From an uncultured Ruminococcus sp. (GTDB taxonomy: Bacteria; Bacillota; Clostridia; Oscillospirales; Ruminococcaceae): DNA of 37,869 nucleotides. Positions 1 through 7,827 of this stretch are shown one piece after another (the stretch's first letter is position 1; every line of letters begins with the position of its first letter). Below the pieces are notes generated by a model. That model was not told where the DNA came from and made no database searches. It saw only the letters and a list, made by a program, of their open reading frames with translations. Both the position numbers and the translations under genes were made by a program. The stretch covers positions 1 to 37,869 of the forward strand of contig CAMHMM010000002.1 in the NCBI GenBank assembly GCA_946186215.1, read 5' to 3'.

Positions 1-1134
1 GAGACCGTATTCTATGATGATGCTATCAATTCTCTGGTTCCCACCGTTATCGCACCCGCTGTTGAGGAGACAGGCCTTGAGCTCGTTGCTCAGCCCGAGA
101 TCGATGTTACATCCATCTCCAAGGAAAACGGCGTTGCATTCACAGTAAAGTGCATCGTAAAGCCCGAGATCACCGTTACAAACTACAAGGGCATCGAAGC
201 TCCCAAGTTCACAGGCTCCGTTACCGACGAGGATGTTGACAAGGCACTCGAGGAGCAGAGAAAGAAGCACGCAAGAATCGTTTCTGTTGATGACCGCGCA
301 GCTGCAGAGGGCGATATCGCTGATATCGACTACGAGGGCTTTGTTGACGGTGAAGCTTTCGAGGGCGGCAAGGAAAAGGGCTATTCTCTCAAGCTCGGCT
401 CCAAGACCTTTATCCCCGGCTTTGAGGATCAGATCATCGGCCACAGCAAGGGCGATGAATTCTCCATAAATGTTACCTTCCCCGAAAACTACCAGATGGA
501 AGAGCTCGCAGGCAAAAATGCTGATTTCAACATCAGGCTCAATGCCGTACAGACCGAGGAGCTCCCCGATCTCGATGATGATTTCGCAGTGGATGTTTCC
601 GAATTCGATTCTCTCGATGAGCTCAAGGCTGACATCAGAAAGAATCTCGAGGAGCAGATGACTGCCCGCGTTGAGACCATCAACACCGACAGAGTTCTCA
701 CAAAGGTCATCGAGAATGTTGAAGGCGAGATCCCCGAGGTAATGTACGAGAACAAGATCGACAGACTCGTTGAGGATTTCAAGAGACGCATCGAGTCCCA
801 GGGCATCAGCCTTGATATGTACTGCGCATTCTCCGGCACAGATGAAAAGGCATTCAGAGAAACATACAGAGATCACGCTGTTAAGTCCGTTAAGGTAGAG
901 CTCGCTCTCGAGTACATCGCAAAGACTGAGAACCTTGCTGTTGATCAGTCCGAGATCGACGCTGAGATGGAGAAGATCGCAAAGAGCGTCGGCGTTTCCG
1001 TTGAGCAGGTAAAGGCAAGCGTTTCCGCTGACCTTATCAAGGAAGACCTCCTCAAGGACAAGGCTCAGAAATTCGTTGTTGAGAATGCCGTATTCACCGA
1101 GGAAGCTCCTGCTGAGGAGAAGTCCGAGGGCTGA
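1..1134 (+). CDS. tig: Trigger factor (ribosome-associated chaperone), 5'-truncated by window edge
   Basis: Trigger factor binds the ribosomal exit tunnel and shields nascent chains; it also has peptidyl-prolyl isomerase activity. The open frame runs from base 1 with no start codon inside the window, so the extreme N-terminus with the ribosome-binding loop is missing; 377 residues remain. Residues about 77-170 form the FKBP-type isomerase domain, recognisable from the GDIADIDYEGFVDGEAFEGG and FIPGFEDQIIGHSKGDE stretches. The acidic helical remainder matches the C-terminal chaperone arms. It is followed by clpP and clpX in the same direction, the usual Bacillota order, which supports the call. 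A short inverted repeat (GCACAG/CTGTGC, 1152-1168) ahead of a short T run lies downstream and may attenuate read-through, but it is weak. Confidence 0.96.
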   Translation, partial: ETVFYDDAINSLVPTVIAPAVEETGLELVAQPEIDVTSISKENGVAFTVKCIVKPEITVTNYKGIEAPKFTGSVTDEDVDKALEEQRKKHARIVSVDDRAAAEGDIADIDYEGFVDGEAFEGGKEKGYSLKLGSKTFIPGFEDQIIGHSKGDEFSINVTFPENYQMEELAGKNADFNIRLNAVQTEELPDLDDDFAVDVSEFDSLDELKADIRKNLEEQMTARVETINTDRVLTKVIENVEGEIPEVMYENKIDRLVEDFKRRIESQGISLDMYCAFSGTDEKAFRETYRDHAVKSVKVELALEYIAKTENLAVDQSEIDAEMEKIAKSVGVSVEQVKASVSADLIKEDLLKDKAQKFVVENAVFTEEAPAEEKSEG

Positions 1135-1291
1135 TAAGCCTGCGGCATGAAGCACAGACAGGCTGTGCCTGCTAAGTGTTTTTAAATAAGGATGCCCGTT
1201 CAGGTGTCCCATAAAATGATCATGTTCGTGAGGTGATGTGCGCATCGCCTCACTGTCCATACGATACCCCAAGCGAAAGGGCGGAAAAACA

Positions 1292-1882
1292 ATGAGCTTA
1301 GTTCCCTATGTTGTCGAACAGACAAACCGCGGCGAGCGCAGCATGGATATTTACTCCCGTCTGCTCACAGACAGGATAATCATTCTCTCCGAGGATGTAA
1401 ACCATGTGACTGCAAGCCTTATCGTGGCACAGATGCTCTTCCTTGAAGGGCAGGATCCCGACAAGGATATCGCATTCTATATCAATTCGCCCGGCGGATC
1501 CATCACAGACGGCATGGCTATCTACGACACCATGCAGTACATAAAGTGCGATGTATCCACCATCTGCCTCGGTATGGCAGCCTCTATGGGTGCATTTCTC
1601 CTTGCAGCGGGCACAAAGGGAAAGAGATTCGCTCTTCCCAATTCCGAGATCATGATACACCAGCCCCTTATCGGCGGCGGCGGGATCTCCGGCCAGTGTA
1701 CCGATATCAAGATCCATTCCGACCACCTTGTACGCACAAGGGATAAGATGAACAGGATACTTGCTGCAAACACAGGCAAGTCCATTGAGATAATCGCGCA
1801 GGATACAGAGCGCGACAACTACCTCACTGCCGAGGAAGCTCTTGAATACGGCCTTATCGACAAGGTCATAGAGCATCGCTGA
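1292..1882 (+). CDS. clpP: ATP-dependent Clp protease proteolytic subunit
   Basis: ClpP is the serine peptidase that forms the tetradecameric barrel of the Clp protease and degrades substrates unfolded by ClpX or ClpC. The 196-residue product has the full family length. The catalytic triad is visible as Ser98 in GMAASMGAF, His123 in MIHQP and Asp175 in DTERDN. The N-terminal [20 protein letters not shown] stretch is the conserved processing and axial-loop region. The ATG at 1292 is preferred over an in-frame GTG at 1238 because it follows an AAAGGGCGG ribosome site and matches the family start. It lies between tig and clpX; clpX begins 49 bases downstream, so co-transcription is likely. Confidence 0.98.
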   Translation: MSLVPYVVEQTNRGERSMDIYSRLLTDRIIILSEDVNHVTASLIVAQMLFLEGQDPDKDIAFYINSPGGSITDGMAIYDTMQYIKCDVSTICLGMAASMGAFLLAAGTKGKRFALPNSEIMIHQPLIGGGGISGQCTDIKIHSDHLVRTRDKMNRILAANTGKSIEIIAQDTERDNYLTAEEALEYGLIDKVIEHR

Positions 1883-1931
1883 GGCTTGATTCACCGCAGT
1901 TTACCCCACCCTAATCAGAAGGATTGATCAA

Positions 1932-3224
1932 ATGCCACCTGTTTTAAAACGCTGCGCATTCTGCGGACGCTCCGAAAAGGAAGTGCTCAGGCTGTTCACA
2001 GGCCCCGCAAATGCAAACATATGCGAAAACTGTATAGCATACTGCTACAGCAGACTTGTTGATGACAATATCGTGCCCGATCCCGATTTTCAGGACAGTG
2101 ACAAAAGGTCGGGAAAGCTGGGCGTAAAGGGCAGCGGCATGAAGCTCAAAAAGCCGGCTGAGATAAAGGAAGTCCTCGATCAGTATGTCATAGGGCAGGA
2201 CGATGCAAAACTCGCCCTTTCCGTTGCGGTGTACAATCACTACAAGAGGATAAACACTCTGGGCAAAAAGGATAACGAAGTAGAGATACAGAAATCCAAT
2301 GTATGCCTGCTCGGGCCTACAGGCGTGGGCAAGACGCTCATCGCCTCCACCCTTGCGAAGATACTTGATGTTCCCTTTGCCATCGCAGATGCCACAACTC
2401 TCACCGAGGCAGGATATGTCGGCGACGATGTTGAGAATGTGCTGCTCAGGCTCATACAGGCGGCTGATTTTGATATCAAGCGTGCTGAGCTCGGCATCAT
2501 CTACATCGACGAGATCGACAAGATCGCCCGCAAGTCGGAAAATGTCTCCATCACAAGAGATGTAAGCGGCGAGGGCGTACAGCAGGCGCTGCTGAAGATC
2601 ATCGAGGGAACGGTGGCAAATGTTCCTCCCCAGGGCGGAAGAAAGAACCCCTATCAGGAAACGATACAGATAAACACAAGAAACATCCTGTTTATCTGCG
2701 GCGGTGCGTTCGACGGTCTTGAAAAGATAATCAAGCGCCGCACGGAGTCCTCTTCACTGGGCTTCGGCGCAGATGTAAAAAGCAAATCCGAGGATGTTAA
2801 CATATTCAAGGGCGTGACACCGCACGATCTTGTAAAGTTCGGAATGGTACCCGAGATCGTGGGAAGACTCCCCGTTATCTCCGTTCTTGAAGAGCTCGAT
2901 GAGCCTGCGCTGATACGCATACTCACCGAACCGAAGAACTCCCTTGTAAAGCAGTATGAAAAGCTCTTTGAGATGGACGGGATAGAGCTTGAATTTGAAG
3001 ATGAAGCGCTTGAAGCCATCGCAAGAAAGGCGATAGATCAGAACACAGGTGCAAGAGGCCTGAGAGCCATCGTCGAAGGGCTCCTCCTCGAGACCATGTT
3101 CTCTGCGCCTTCAGATGAAAATATAGCAAAGGTCACTGTGACGAAAAGCTGTGTTACGGACGGTGAAGCCCCCGTTATCACAGAAGGCAGGAAAGATAAG
3201 AAGGAAGTAAGGAAGAAAGCATGA
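1932..3224 (+). CDS. clpX: ATP-dependent Clp protease ATP-binding subunit ClpX
   Basis: ClpX is the hexameric AAA+ unfoldase that feeds proteins into ClpP. The 430-residue product has an N-terminal C4 zinc finger (Cys8, Cys11, Cys31, Cys34), Walker A GPTGVGKT at 128-135, the GYVG pore loop at 161-164, Walker B IIYIDEID at 189-196, and an LGF tripeptide standing in for the IGF ClpP-docking loop. The second pore loop, usually Arg-Lys-His, reads Arg237-Lys238-Asn239 here, an uncommon substitution at a position that influences ssrA-tag recognition in E. coli ClpX. An AGAAGGA ribosome site precedes the ATG. It directly follows clpP, so the protease and unfoldase are probably made from one transcript. 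Confidence 0.98.
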   Translation: MPPVLKRCAFCGRSEKEVLRLFTGPANANICENCIAYCYSRLVDDNIVPDPDFQDSDKRSGKLGVKGSGMKLKKPAEIKEVLDQYVIGQDDAKLALSVAVYNHYKRINTLGKKDNEVEIQKSNVCLLGPTGVGKTLIASTLAKILDVPFAIADATTLTEAGYVGDDVENVLLRLIQAADFDIKRAELGIIYIDEIDKIARKSENVSITRDVSGEGVQQALLKIIEGTVANVPPQGGRKNPYQETIQINTRNILFICGGAFDGLEKIIKRRTESSSLGFGADVKSKSEDVNIFKGVTPHDLVKFGMVPEIVGRLPVISVLEELDEPALIRILTEPKNSLVKQYEKLFEMDGIELEFEDEALEAIARKAIDQNTGARGLRAIVEGLLLETMFSAPSDENIAKVTVTKSCVTDGEAPVITEGRKDKKEVRKKA

Positions 3225-3316
3225 GCCAACGGACAGGCAGCACCTATTAACACGGACTGATCGTCAGCGTGTATGCCGCCTGTGCGCCTTAAAGACAGAT
3301 AACAGGAGGGAGCACC

Positions 3317-3754
3317 ATGCCAAATTCTAACAATCAGAACCGTAATGCACCTTATCCTCCGCGCAGACAGGCTGCGGCAAGGCCCAATCTTGTAAACGCC
3401 CTTGCTGTCGTCATAGCCGCGCTGATACTGGGTATCTGCATCGTCATCACGGGAGTGACGGTAAGCGGTTCGGTCAAGAAGCTTACAGCGGCTGTACAGG
3501 GGCAGAATTTCTCCTCACAGTTCAGTGCGCCGTCAAATCTCACAGTCAACAGCAATGCTCCGAAACAGTATTTCACAGAGACCGAGGCTGCGGCATATCT
3601 CAACATGACCGCAGGCGAGATCGTTGAGGCCATCGACGACGGGGATATTCAGGATTATATCCGCACAAAGTCCGGTTATACGATCTCAAAGGCAACCCTT
3701 GATGCCTACTTTGAACAGAAGGCATATGACACAAGGGTGCAGAACAACAGCTGA
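3317..3754 (+). CDS. Single-pass membrane protein with excisionase/MerR-like helix-turn-helix
   Basis: A 145-residue protein of unknown role. Residues 1-23 are polar and basic (PPRRQAAARPN), 24-50 form one hydrophobic membrane segment, 51-82 are a Ser/Asn-rich linker, and 84-133 look like the HTH_17 (excisionase, MerR-like) fold: YFTETEAAAYLNMTAGEI followed by a beta-wing region and SKATLDAYFEQ. The ATG follows a strong ACAGGAGGG ribosome site. It lies 92 bases after clpX and ends at a strong terminator, so it could be the last gene of the clpP-clpX unit. The positive-inside rule would place the C-terminal domain outside the cell, which is odd for a DNA-binding fold; it may have been reused for protein or peptide binding. 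Existence is secure and function unknown. Confidence 0.85.
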   Translation: MPNSNNQNRNAPYPPRRQAAARPNLVNALAVVIAALILGICIVITGVTVSGSVKKLTAAVQGQNFSSQFSAPSNLTVNSNAPKQYFTETEAAAYLNMTAGEIVEAIDDGDIQDYIRTKSGYTISKATLDAYFEQKAYDTRVQNNS

Positions 3755-3761
3755 TAAATTC

Positions 3762-3792
3762 AACCCGAAAGCGTTATGCTTTCGGGTTTGCC
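3762..3792. terminator. Intrinsic terminator between convergent genes
   Basis: A perfect 11-bp stem (AACCCGAAAGC / GCTTTCGGGTT) with a GTTAT loop begins eight bases after the stop codon of the plus-strand gene. The plus-strand tail is TTGCCTTTAT, and the minus-strand tail GAATTTAT is also fairly U-rich. It can serve both the clpX-side transcript and the converging cupin transcript. Confidence 0.85.
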
Positions 3793-3806
3793 TTTATCAT
3801 ACAGCG

Positions 3807-4193
3807 TCAGCAAAGTGCGGGGATGAATTTTGCAAAAAGATACAGTCCATCGCTGCCTGCGGTAACAGAATGGGACGTTCCCTTTCTGAGTATCGTCATG
3901 ACTCCGCACTCATAGGGTATCTGCATACCTTCATTGATGCAAAAGCCGCTTCCCGCTATGACCTCGTGCGTTTCGAGCTGTGTGCTGTGTATATGCTCGC
4001 CGATGCTTTTGCCCGCAGCGATCCTTACAAGGTGATAACTGAATTCGCCGCCTGTGTCCGCAGCGGTCAGCAGATGCTTTAGTTCAACTCCCTCAAAAGT
4101 CGGGTGAGCGTTCCATCCGAGCTCTGCAAACGCCTTTTTGCCGTAGGGCGATACGAAAACGCCCTCATCGAACCTGTCAAACAATGCTTTCAT
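3807..4193 (-). CDS. Cupin-fold protein
   Basis: A 128-residue small beta-barrel (cupin) protein. Likely metal ligands are His67 and His69 in GEHIHS, Glu74/His76 in ETHEV, and His108 in GTSHSV, the usual two-motif cupin arrangement. The fold covers enzymes such as isomerases and dioxygenases as well as small-molecule sensors, and nothing here fixes the reaction. The ATG at 4193 is chosen because AAGGAG lies upstream at good spacing; an earlier in-frame ATG is too close to that site. It lies 54 bases downstream of an AraC-type regulator on the same strand, so the two are probably co-transcribed and the regulator may respond to a related ligand. Confidence 0.85.
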   Translation of the reverse strand: MKALFDRFDEGVFVSPYGKKAFAELGWNAHPTFEGVELKHLLTAADTGGEFSYHLVRIAAGKSIGEHIHSTQLETHEVIAGSGFCINEGMQIPYECGVMTILRKGTSHSVTAGSDGLYLFAKFIPALC

Positions 4194-4247
4194 GTAAACC
4201 ATCTCCTTAGTTTTGATAAGTATAGTATACATGAAAACCACAGGGCA

Positions 4248-5003
4248 TTATTGTAAAAAATTGCGCAATGAGTTTATGTACTCCTTCGGGGATACTCCCA
4301 CTATCCTTTTGAAATACTTGTTGAAATGGCTCTGGTCGTAAAAACCCGCATCAAGTGCGGCTTCAGCTATGGTATCACCGCTGCGCAGCATCCTCTGAGC
4401 CTTGCGTATACGGTTCTGTATGCGGAAACGGTTCGGAGTAAGACCTGCGACCTTTCTGAATTTTCTTATATAATGGAATTTGCTCATATATGAATCTTCG
4501 GCAAGGCTTTCGATATCCTCATCATCCTCGGGAAAATTCTCCATATCCTCCCTGCACCTGACAAGAGGCTCGTCATCATCCTGTGCTGTGCCGGTATATG
4601 TATCATATATCGCAGCTGCTGCATCGGTCATGCTATGCTGCAGCTGTGCATCGGGGATATTTTCCTGCTCCCATAAATATTTTACTGCCGATCTCACAAG
4701 CAGCAGGTATTCATCGCGCTCTGCACTGAACAGCTCCTTCTTTATGCACAAAGAGACCATATCAACAGGTGCATCGGATCTTATGGAGTGATTTTCATAG
4801 GGCAGCAGGAAAAACACCGTTCCGGCGCTGATATCCTGTTTTTCACCGCCTGCGGTAAGCTCTGCATTGCCGCGCACCACAGCGGATATGACCGTATGTG
4901 CGGCATGACTGTGTTCTTCAAACCGCAGTATGCCGTCTTTTATCACCACGAGCTCAATGCTTTCGGAAATGTAAAATGTTACCCTGTTCTTTTCAGATCT
5001 CAT
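4248..5003 (-). CDS. AraC-family transcriptional regulator
   Basis: A 251-residue regulator. The N-terminal half is a cupin-like ligand domain (HSHAAHTVISAVVRGNAEL, residues 31-49, then LLPYENHSI). The C-terminal part carries two helix-turn-helix motifs at about 164-186 and 211-235; the second has the family signature DTIAEAALDAGFYDQSHFNK followed by FKRIVGVSPKEY. The ATG at 5003 follows GGTGAT, which fits the anti-Shine-Dalgarno sequence at nine-base spacing; an upstream TTG at 5024 is the alternative start. The upstream gap contains a 17-bp perfect inverted repeat (5039-5055) that may be its own operator. The likely target is the downstream cupin gene and/or the divergent gene at 5134. Confidence 0.92.
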   Translation of the reverse strand: MRSEKNRVTFYISESIELVVIKDGILRFEEHSHAAHTVISAVVRGNAELTAGGEKQDISAGTVFFLLPYENHSIRSDAPVDMVSLCIKKELFSAERDEYLLLVRSAVKYLWEQENIPDAQLQHSMTDAAAAIYDTYTGTAQDDDEPLVRCREDMENFPEDDEDIESLAEDSYMSKFHYIRKFRKVAGLTPNRFRIQNRIRKAQRMLRSGDTIAEAALDAGFYDQSHFNKYFKRIVGVSPKEYINSLRNFLQ

Positions 5004-5038
5004 TTGTGCATTATCACCAATCAAGTGCTATAAATGCA

Positions 5039-5055
5039 GGGATAATTTGTATCCC
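5039..5055. promoter_or_regulatory. Perfect inverted repeat in divergent intergenic region; possible operator
   Basis: GGGATA-ATTTG-TATCCC is a perfect 6-5-6 palindrome located 36 bases upstream of the AraC-type regulator start and about 80 bases upstream of the divergent exported-protein gene. On the minus strand it lies between a TTGGGA (-35-like) and a TTTATA (-10-like) hexamer with a 17-base spacer, the position expected for autorepression. The role is inferred from position and symmetry. Confidence 0.4.
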
Positions 5056-5133
5056 AAAACATGATTTTTTCGACCGAAAATGAAATACATCGTCTCTCTC
5101 AGTTGTATTATATACAGAAAGGGAAGTGAGTTT

Positions 5134-5538
5134 ATGGAGCCTATCATAACACTTGTGACTATCGTCACAGCGGCCGTATCGCTGCTCACCACCGCAGATG
5201 TACCGTCCGCGGCCGGCAATGCGGTCACTGCGGACACATCCGTAATGTGCCCCATGCCCGCGGACGGTACTGCGAACGGTGATGTGTTCGCACTGCACAA
5301 GCCGCACGGCTTTTACAGTGCATCCTCCGATTACGGCAAGGTAGCCGAGGCAACCGAATGGGATGTATCCGACACGATATATTTCCGCGCACTGAAGCCC
5401 GGCAAGGACAACATCACCGTCACGGTCGTGAACGCAGACGGCACATTCGGCTACACCGAGTATGTCATCCAGATAGATGATGACCTGAAGATCAGCGTAA
5501 TAGACATCATCTCATCAAACCCGCCGATACTTTACTGA
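5134..5538 (+). CDS. Small exported protein with one Ig-like/BIG-type beta domain
   Basis: A 134-residue protein that I do not recognise as a named family. Residues 5-25 are hydrophobic and read as a signal peptide or membrane anchor (IITLVTIVTAAVSLL). The remainder has short alternating beta strands (TIYFRALKPGKDNITVTVVN, then YTEYVIQI) resembling a bacterial Ig-like domain at about residues 67-117. The start at 5134 is supported by GGGAAGTGAG upstream; an in-frame ATG at 5080 would put a polar extension before the signal. The coding sequence contains a 13-bp perfect inverted repeat (5200-5270). Its last seven bases overlap the end of the convergent flavodiiron gene. It is divergent from the AraC-type regulator and may be under its control. 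Confidence 0.7.
   Translation: MEPIITLVTIVTAAVSLLTTADVPSAAGNAVTADTSVMCPMPADGTANGDVFALHKPHGFYSASSDYGKVAEATEWDVSDTIYFRALKPGKDNITVTVVNADGTFGYTEYVIQIDDDLKISVIDIISSNPPILY
5200..5270. repeat. 13-bp perfect inverted repeat inside a coding region
   Basis: GTACCGTCCGCGG at 5200-5212 is the exact reverse complement of CCGCGGACGGTAC at 5258-5270, with 45 bases between. A smaller inverted repeat CACAT/ATGTG lies inside the loop. The arms encode unrelated residues in the exported protein. Whether this forms an mRNA hairpin, a cruciform, or is chance is not known. Confidence 0.6.
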
Positions 5539-6713
5539 GAAAGAAGTGCGGCTGCAAATGCACTGCCCTTGGAGCGAAGCTTTTCAAGATCCTCCTCCGA
5601 GGGCTTAAAGCATACCCTGCAAAGCTCCTCATCCACTTTAAGGCCGAGTCCCTGTGCCCTTGCAGCAAGGTTCGCGCAGGCCTCACCCGACCATCCGTAG
5701 GAGCCGAATATCAGGGCAGGCTTGTTTCTGTCCGCAACAGCGCTGACACTGCCGAGCACCGACCAAACGGGCGGCAGAGCATCGCGGTTGAGCGTTGGTG
5801 AGCCGAACATATATGCGGCGGATGTACGCAGAGCCTCATCTATCTCAGCATCAGATGCGGCCGTTATCTCATACACACCGACCTCACAGCCCGCAGAACG
5901 CGCACCCTCAGCAAGAGCCTGCGCCATTGCAGCGGTGTAGCCGTAGCAGGAAACATAGAAGACGGATATTTTCCCGCTCTGCACCACAGGCTCCGACCAT
6001 TTGTCGTAGCAGCCGCAGACCTTCTCTATATCACGGCGAAGCACGGGGCCGTGGGATGTGCATACAAGCGCAGGAGAAAGGGATCGGATCAGGGAAAGAC
6101 CGTTCTTTACCGCCGCAGGGAACACGCCGAATATATACTTATAGTAGCGGGCAAGCTCCGTATCATATCCTGCGGTATCGCTGATATCTTCGTCAACGGT
6201 CTCGCCGCAGTAGTGGCAGCCGAGGAAATCGCAGGTAAATACCGCGCCCAGCTCTTTGCAGAAGGTAAAAATCGAATCCGGCCAGTGGAGATTCGGTGCC
6301 CAGATGAATTTCAGCGTATAGCCACCGATATCAAGCTCCGAGTTGTTCTTTGCCACGCACTTGTTGAAATCGCGGTTGAGGATATTGGAAAGGTTTTTGA
6401 GCGCTGCCGCTGAACCGTATACGGTCACATCGGGGTTAATATCAAGTATCTTATGGAGCGCCCCCGAATGGTCGGGCTCGGTGTGGTCGCACACTATTAT
6501 ATCTATATCCTCTGCGGGACATATCTCCCTGATATTCTCCAGAAGCTCATCGGCGAAATCATCATGCACCGTTTCAAAAAGAACGGTCTTTTCGCCCCTG
6601 AGAAGATAGGCATTGTAGGTCGTACCCGTTTCAGTGGGCACTATAACATCAAAGGTTTTAAGATCGGGATCCTTTACTCCCACATAGTACAGATCATTTG
6701 CAAGCTTTATCAT
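5532..6713 (-). CDS. FprA-type flavodiiron protein (A-type flavoprotein)
   Basis: A soluble 393-residue enzyme that reduces O2 to water and/or NO to N2O, protecting anaerobes. The N-terminal metallo-beta-lactamase-like domain carries all expected diiron ligands: His77, Glu79, Asp81 and His82 (HTEPDH), His143 (NLHWPD), Asp162 (CDFLGC) and His221 (TSHGPV). The C-terminal flavodoxin domain from about residue 250 starts with ISVFYVSCYGYTAAMA, the FMN phosphate loop. No rubredoxin or flavin reductase domain is fused, so this is the minimal class A form. The start MIKL at 6713 is chosen because GAAAGG sits nine bases upstream; MCKMIKL is an alternative. Its 3' end overlaps the convergent exported-protein gene by seven bases. 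The PHP gene lies upstream on the same strand. Confidence 0.95.
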   Translation of the reverse strand: MIKLANDLYYVGVKDPDLKTFDVIVPTETGTTYNAYLLRGEKTVLFETVHDDFADELLENIREICPAEDIDIIVCDHTEPDHSGALHKILDINPDVTVYGSAAALKNLSNILNRDFNKCVAKNNSELDIGGYTLKFIWAPNLHWPDSIFTFCKELGAVFTCDFLGCHYCGETVDEDISDTAGYDTELARYYKYIFGVFPAAVKNGLSLIRSLSPALVCTSHGPVLRRDIEKVCGCYDKWSEPVVQSGKISVFYVSCYGYTAAMAQALAEGARSAGCEVGVYEITAASDAEIDEALRTSAAYMFGSPTLNRDALPPVWSVLGSVSAVADRNKPALIFGSYGWSGEACANLAARAQGLGLKVDEELCRVCFKPSEEDLEKLRSKGSAFAAALLSQ

Positions 6714-6746
6714 TTTGCACATCCTTTCAGTTCAATGCACACCTTG

Positions 6747-7433
6747 TCAGCGATCATCCGCAGGATCGATTATCGTTATCCCCCCTGCTATGACTGCCTT
6801 TGCATAGTCCGCAGCACAGGTAAAGCGCTTCGGGCTGAGCACTCCGCCGCCGTAATAGCGGCTGGTGGTGTTGTGTGAATCCGAGCCGCCTGTTGCGGGC
6901 AGCCCGTACCACTGCGCATATGCCTTTGCCCTCTCATCAAAGCGGGGATCGCGGTGTGAAGCGTTTACCGTCTCCACTCCGTCCACAAGCAGCGGGCAGT
7001 GGAGCGTACCGTTGATATACGGTGCCTCGCGGAACGGGTGCGCCTGTATGATATATGCGCCGCAGGAGCGGGCAAGGATAAGGAACTGCTTCATATCCAG
7101 CTGCATGATATCGTCATGCTCCATATACCACTGCTTGTCAAGCCCGTAAACAAGAAAATCCGAGCAGCCGTCACCGTATTCTATCCCGAAGAATACATCC
7201 AGACCGATCTCGTCGCCTCTTGCCTTTGCGTGCTCATAGCCCAGGCAATACCCCGCGATCCACTCCTTCCACGGGAGCGAACGGTCAACGGCAGTGTTGC
7301 CGTTGTAGAAATGGTCTGTCACGATGATGCCGTCGTAACCCTCTGCCTTGTATTTTTCCGCCATCTCCGCCCCTGTGGAGTCGGAGCAGGCGCTGCCCTC
7401 TGCGGTGTGCAAATGCGTCTCATACCTGTACAT
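6747..7433 (-). CDS. PHP-domain metal-dependent phosphoesterase
   Basis: A 228-residue member of the PHP family (polymerase and histidinol phosphatase fold), whose members use a trinuclear metal site to hydrolyse phosphoesters. Ligand motifs appear in order: HLHT near the N-terminus (residues 7-10), VTDH at about 39-42, GIEYG at about 83-87, QAHPFRE at about 135-141, and GGSDSH near residue 180. The substrate cannot be told from sequence; stand-alone PHP proteins include nucleotide and histidinol-phosphate phosphatases. AAAGGAGA upstream of the ATG at 7433 is a strong ribosome site. It lies 33 bases upstream of the flavodiiron gene on the same strand, so the two are probably co-transcribed. 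Confidence 0.9.
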   Translation of the reverse strand: MYRYETHLHTAEGSACSDSTGAEMAEKYKAEGYDGIIVTDHFYNGNTAVDRSLPWKEWIAGYCLGYEHAKARGDEIGLDVFFGIEYGDGCSDFLVYGLDKQWYMEHDDIMQLDMKQFLILARSCGAYIIQAHPFREAPYINGTLHCPLLVDGVETVNASHRDPRFDERAKAYAQWYGLPATGGSDSHNTTSRYYGGGVLSPKRFTCAADYAKAVIAGGITIIDPADDR

Positions 7434-7556
7434 TACAGGTTCTCCTTTCTATAACGGTAACTGTTGCCAGCCCCGTTTTGTTACTGTTTTGTAATTTTTA
7501 TAGAAAAAATGGGATGTTTTCGCCCCTATTTTTTATAACATTATAACATTTTTCGC

Positions 7557-7585
7557 TTGACATTGCAAGCCAAAAATGTTAAAAT
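7557..7585 (+). promoter_or_regulatory. Sigma-A promoter for the secreted Ig-like repeat protein
   Basis: TTGACA at 7557-7562 and TAAAAT at 7580-7585 are separated by exactly 17 bases, and a TG dinucleotide one base before the -10 makes it an extended -10 promoter. The surrounding DNA is strongly AT-rich. Transcription would start near 7592, giving a leader of about 235 bases before the start codon at 7828. Confidence 0.8.
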
Positions 7586-7591
7586 TTATAT

Positions 7592-7827
7592 TGTAGATGA
7601 CTGTTCGCTCATTTTATTTGTATGAGCTTATGGTTTTTTGGGGGTATCTGAGACCCTCCATGCAGGCATCCCGCACGGGAATGATCTGCACAGAACAGCG
7701 GGCTGCATCCACTGATGCACTATTGTAATGCGGGATTTGTTACGATCTTACCGCTCAGTTTTGCGCGGATCTCCGAAAAACTGCAGGAGATTCAGGCTTC
7801 CCTTAATCTAAGTAAGGAGGAATATCA
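7592..7827 (+). promoter_or_regulatory. Long structured 5' leader of unknown class
   Basis: About 235 untranslated bases between the promoter and the start codon at 7828. Visible inverted repeats are GCTCAT/ATGAGC (7607-7627), ATCCCGCA/TGCGGGAT (7668-7675 with 7729-7736) enclosing TGCATC/GATGCA (7704-7719), and CAGTTTT/AAAACTG (7756-7783), the last overlapping a competing TCTCC/GGAGA pairing. A strong AAGGAGGA ribosome site follows at about 7813. I do not recognise c-di-GMP, T-box, cobalamin, SAM or other common riboswitch signatures. It could be a regulatory leader, a stabilising 5' UTR, or a separate small RNA. Confidence 0.45.

Noticed and set aside
1152-1182. Possible terminator between tig and clpP
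   Set aside because: The stem is only 6 bp and is separated from a short T run by eight bases; it is too weak to list as a terminator, though partial attenuation is possible.
1298-1894. A 198-codon minus-strand frame opposite clpP
   Set aside because: It is the shadow of the conserved clpP gene and shows no domain or start signal.
5200-5270. Invertible phase-variation switch
   Set aside because: No recombinase gene is nearby, and the repeat lies in coding sequence with only 45 bases between arms; it is left as a repeat of unknown role.
7592-7827. c-di-GMP, T-box or other known riboswitch in the leader
   Set aside because: The conserved cores of those classes were looked for by eye and not found; the leader is kept only as an unclassified structured region.
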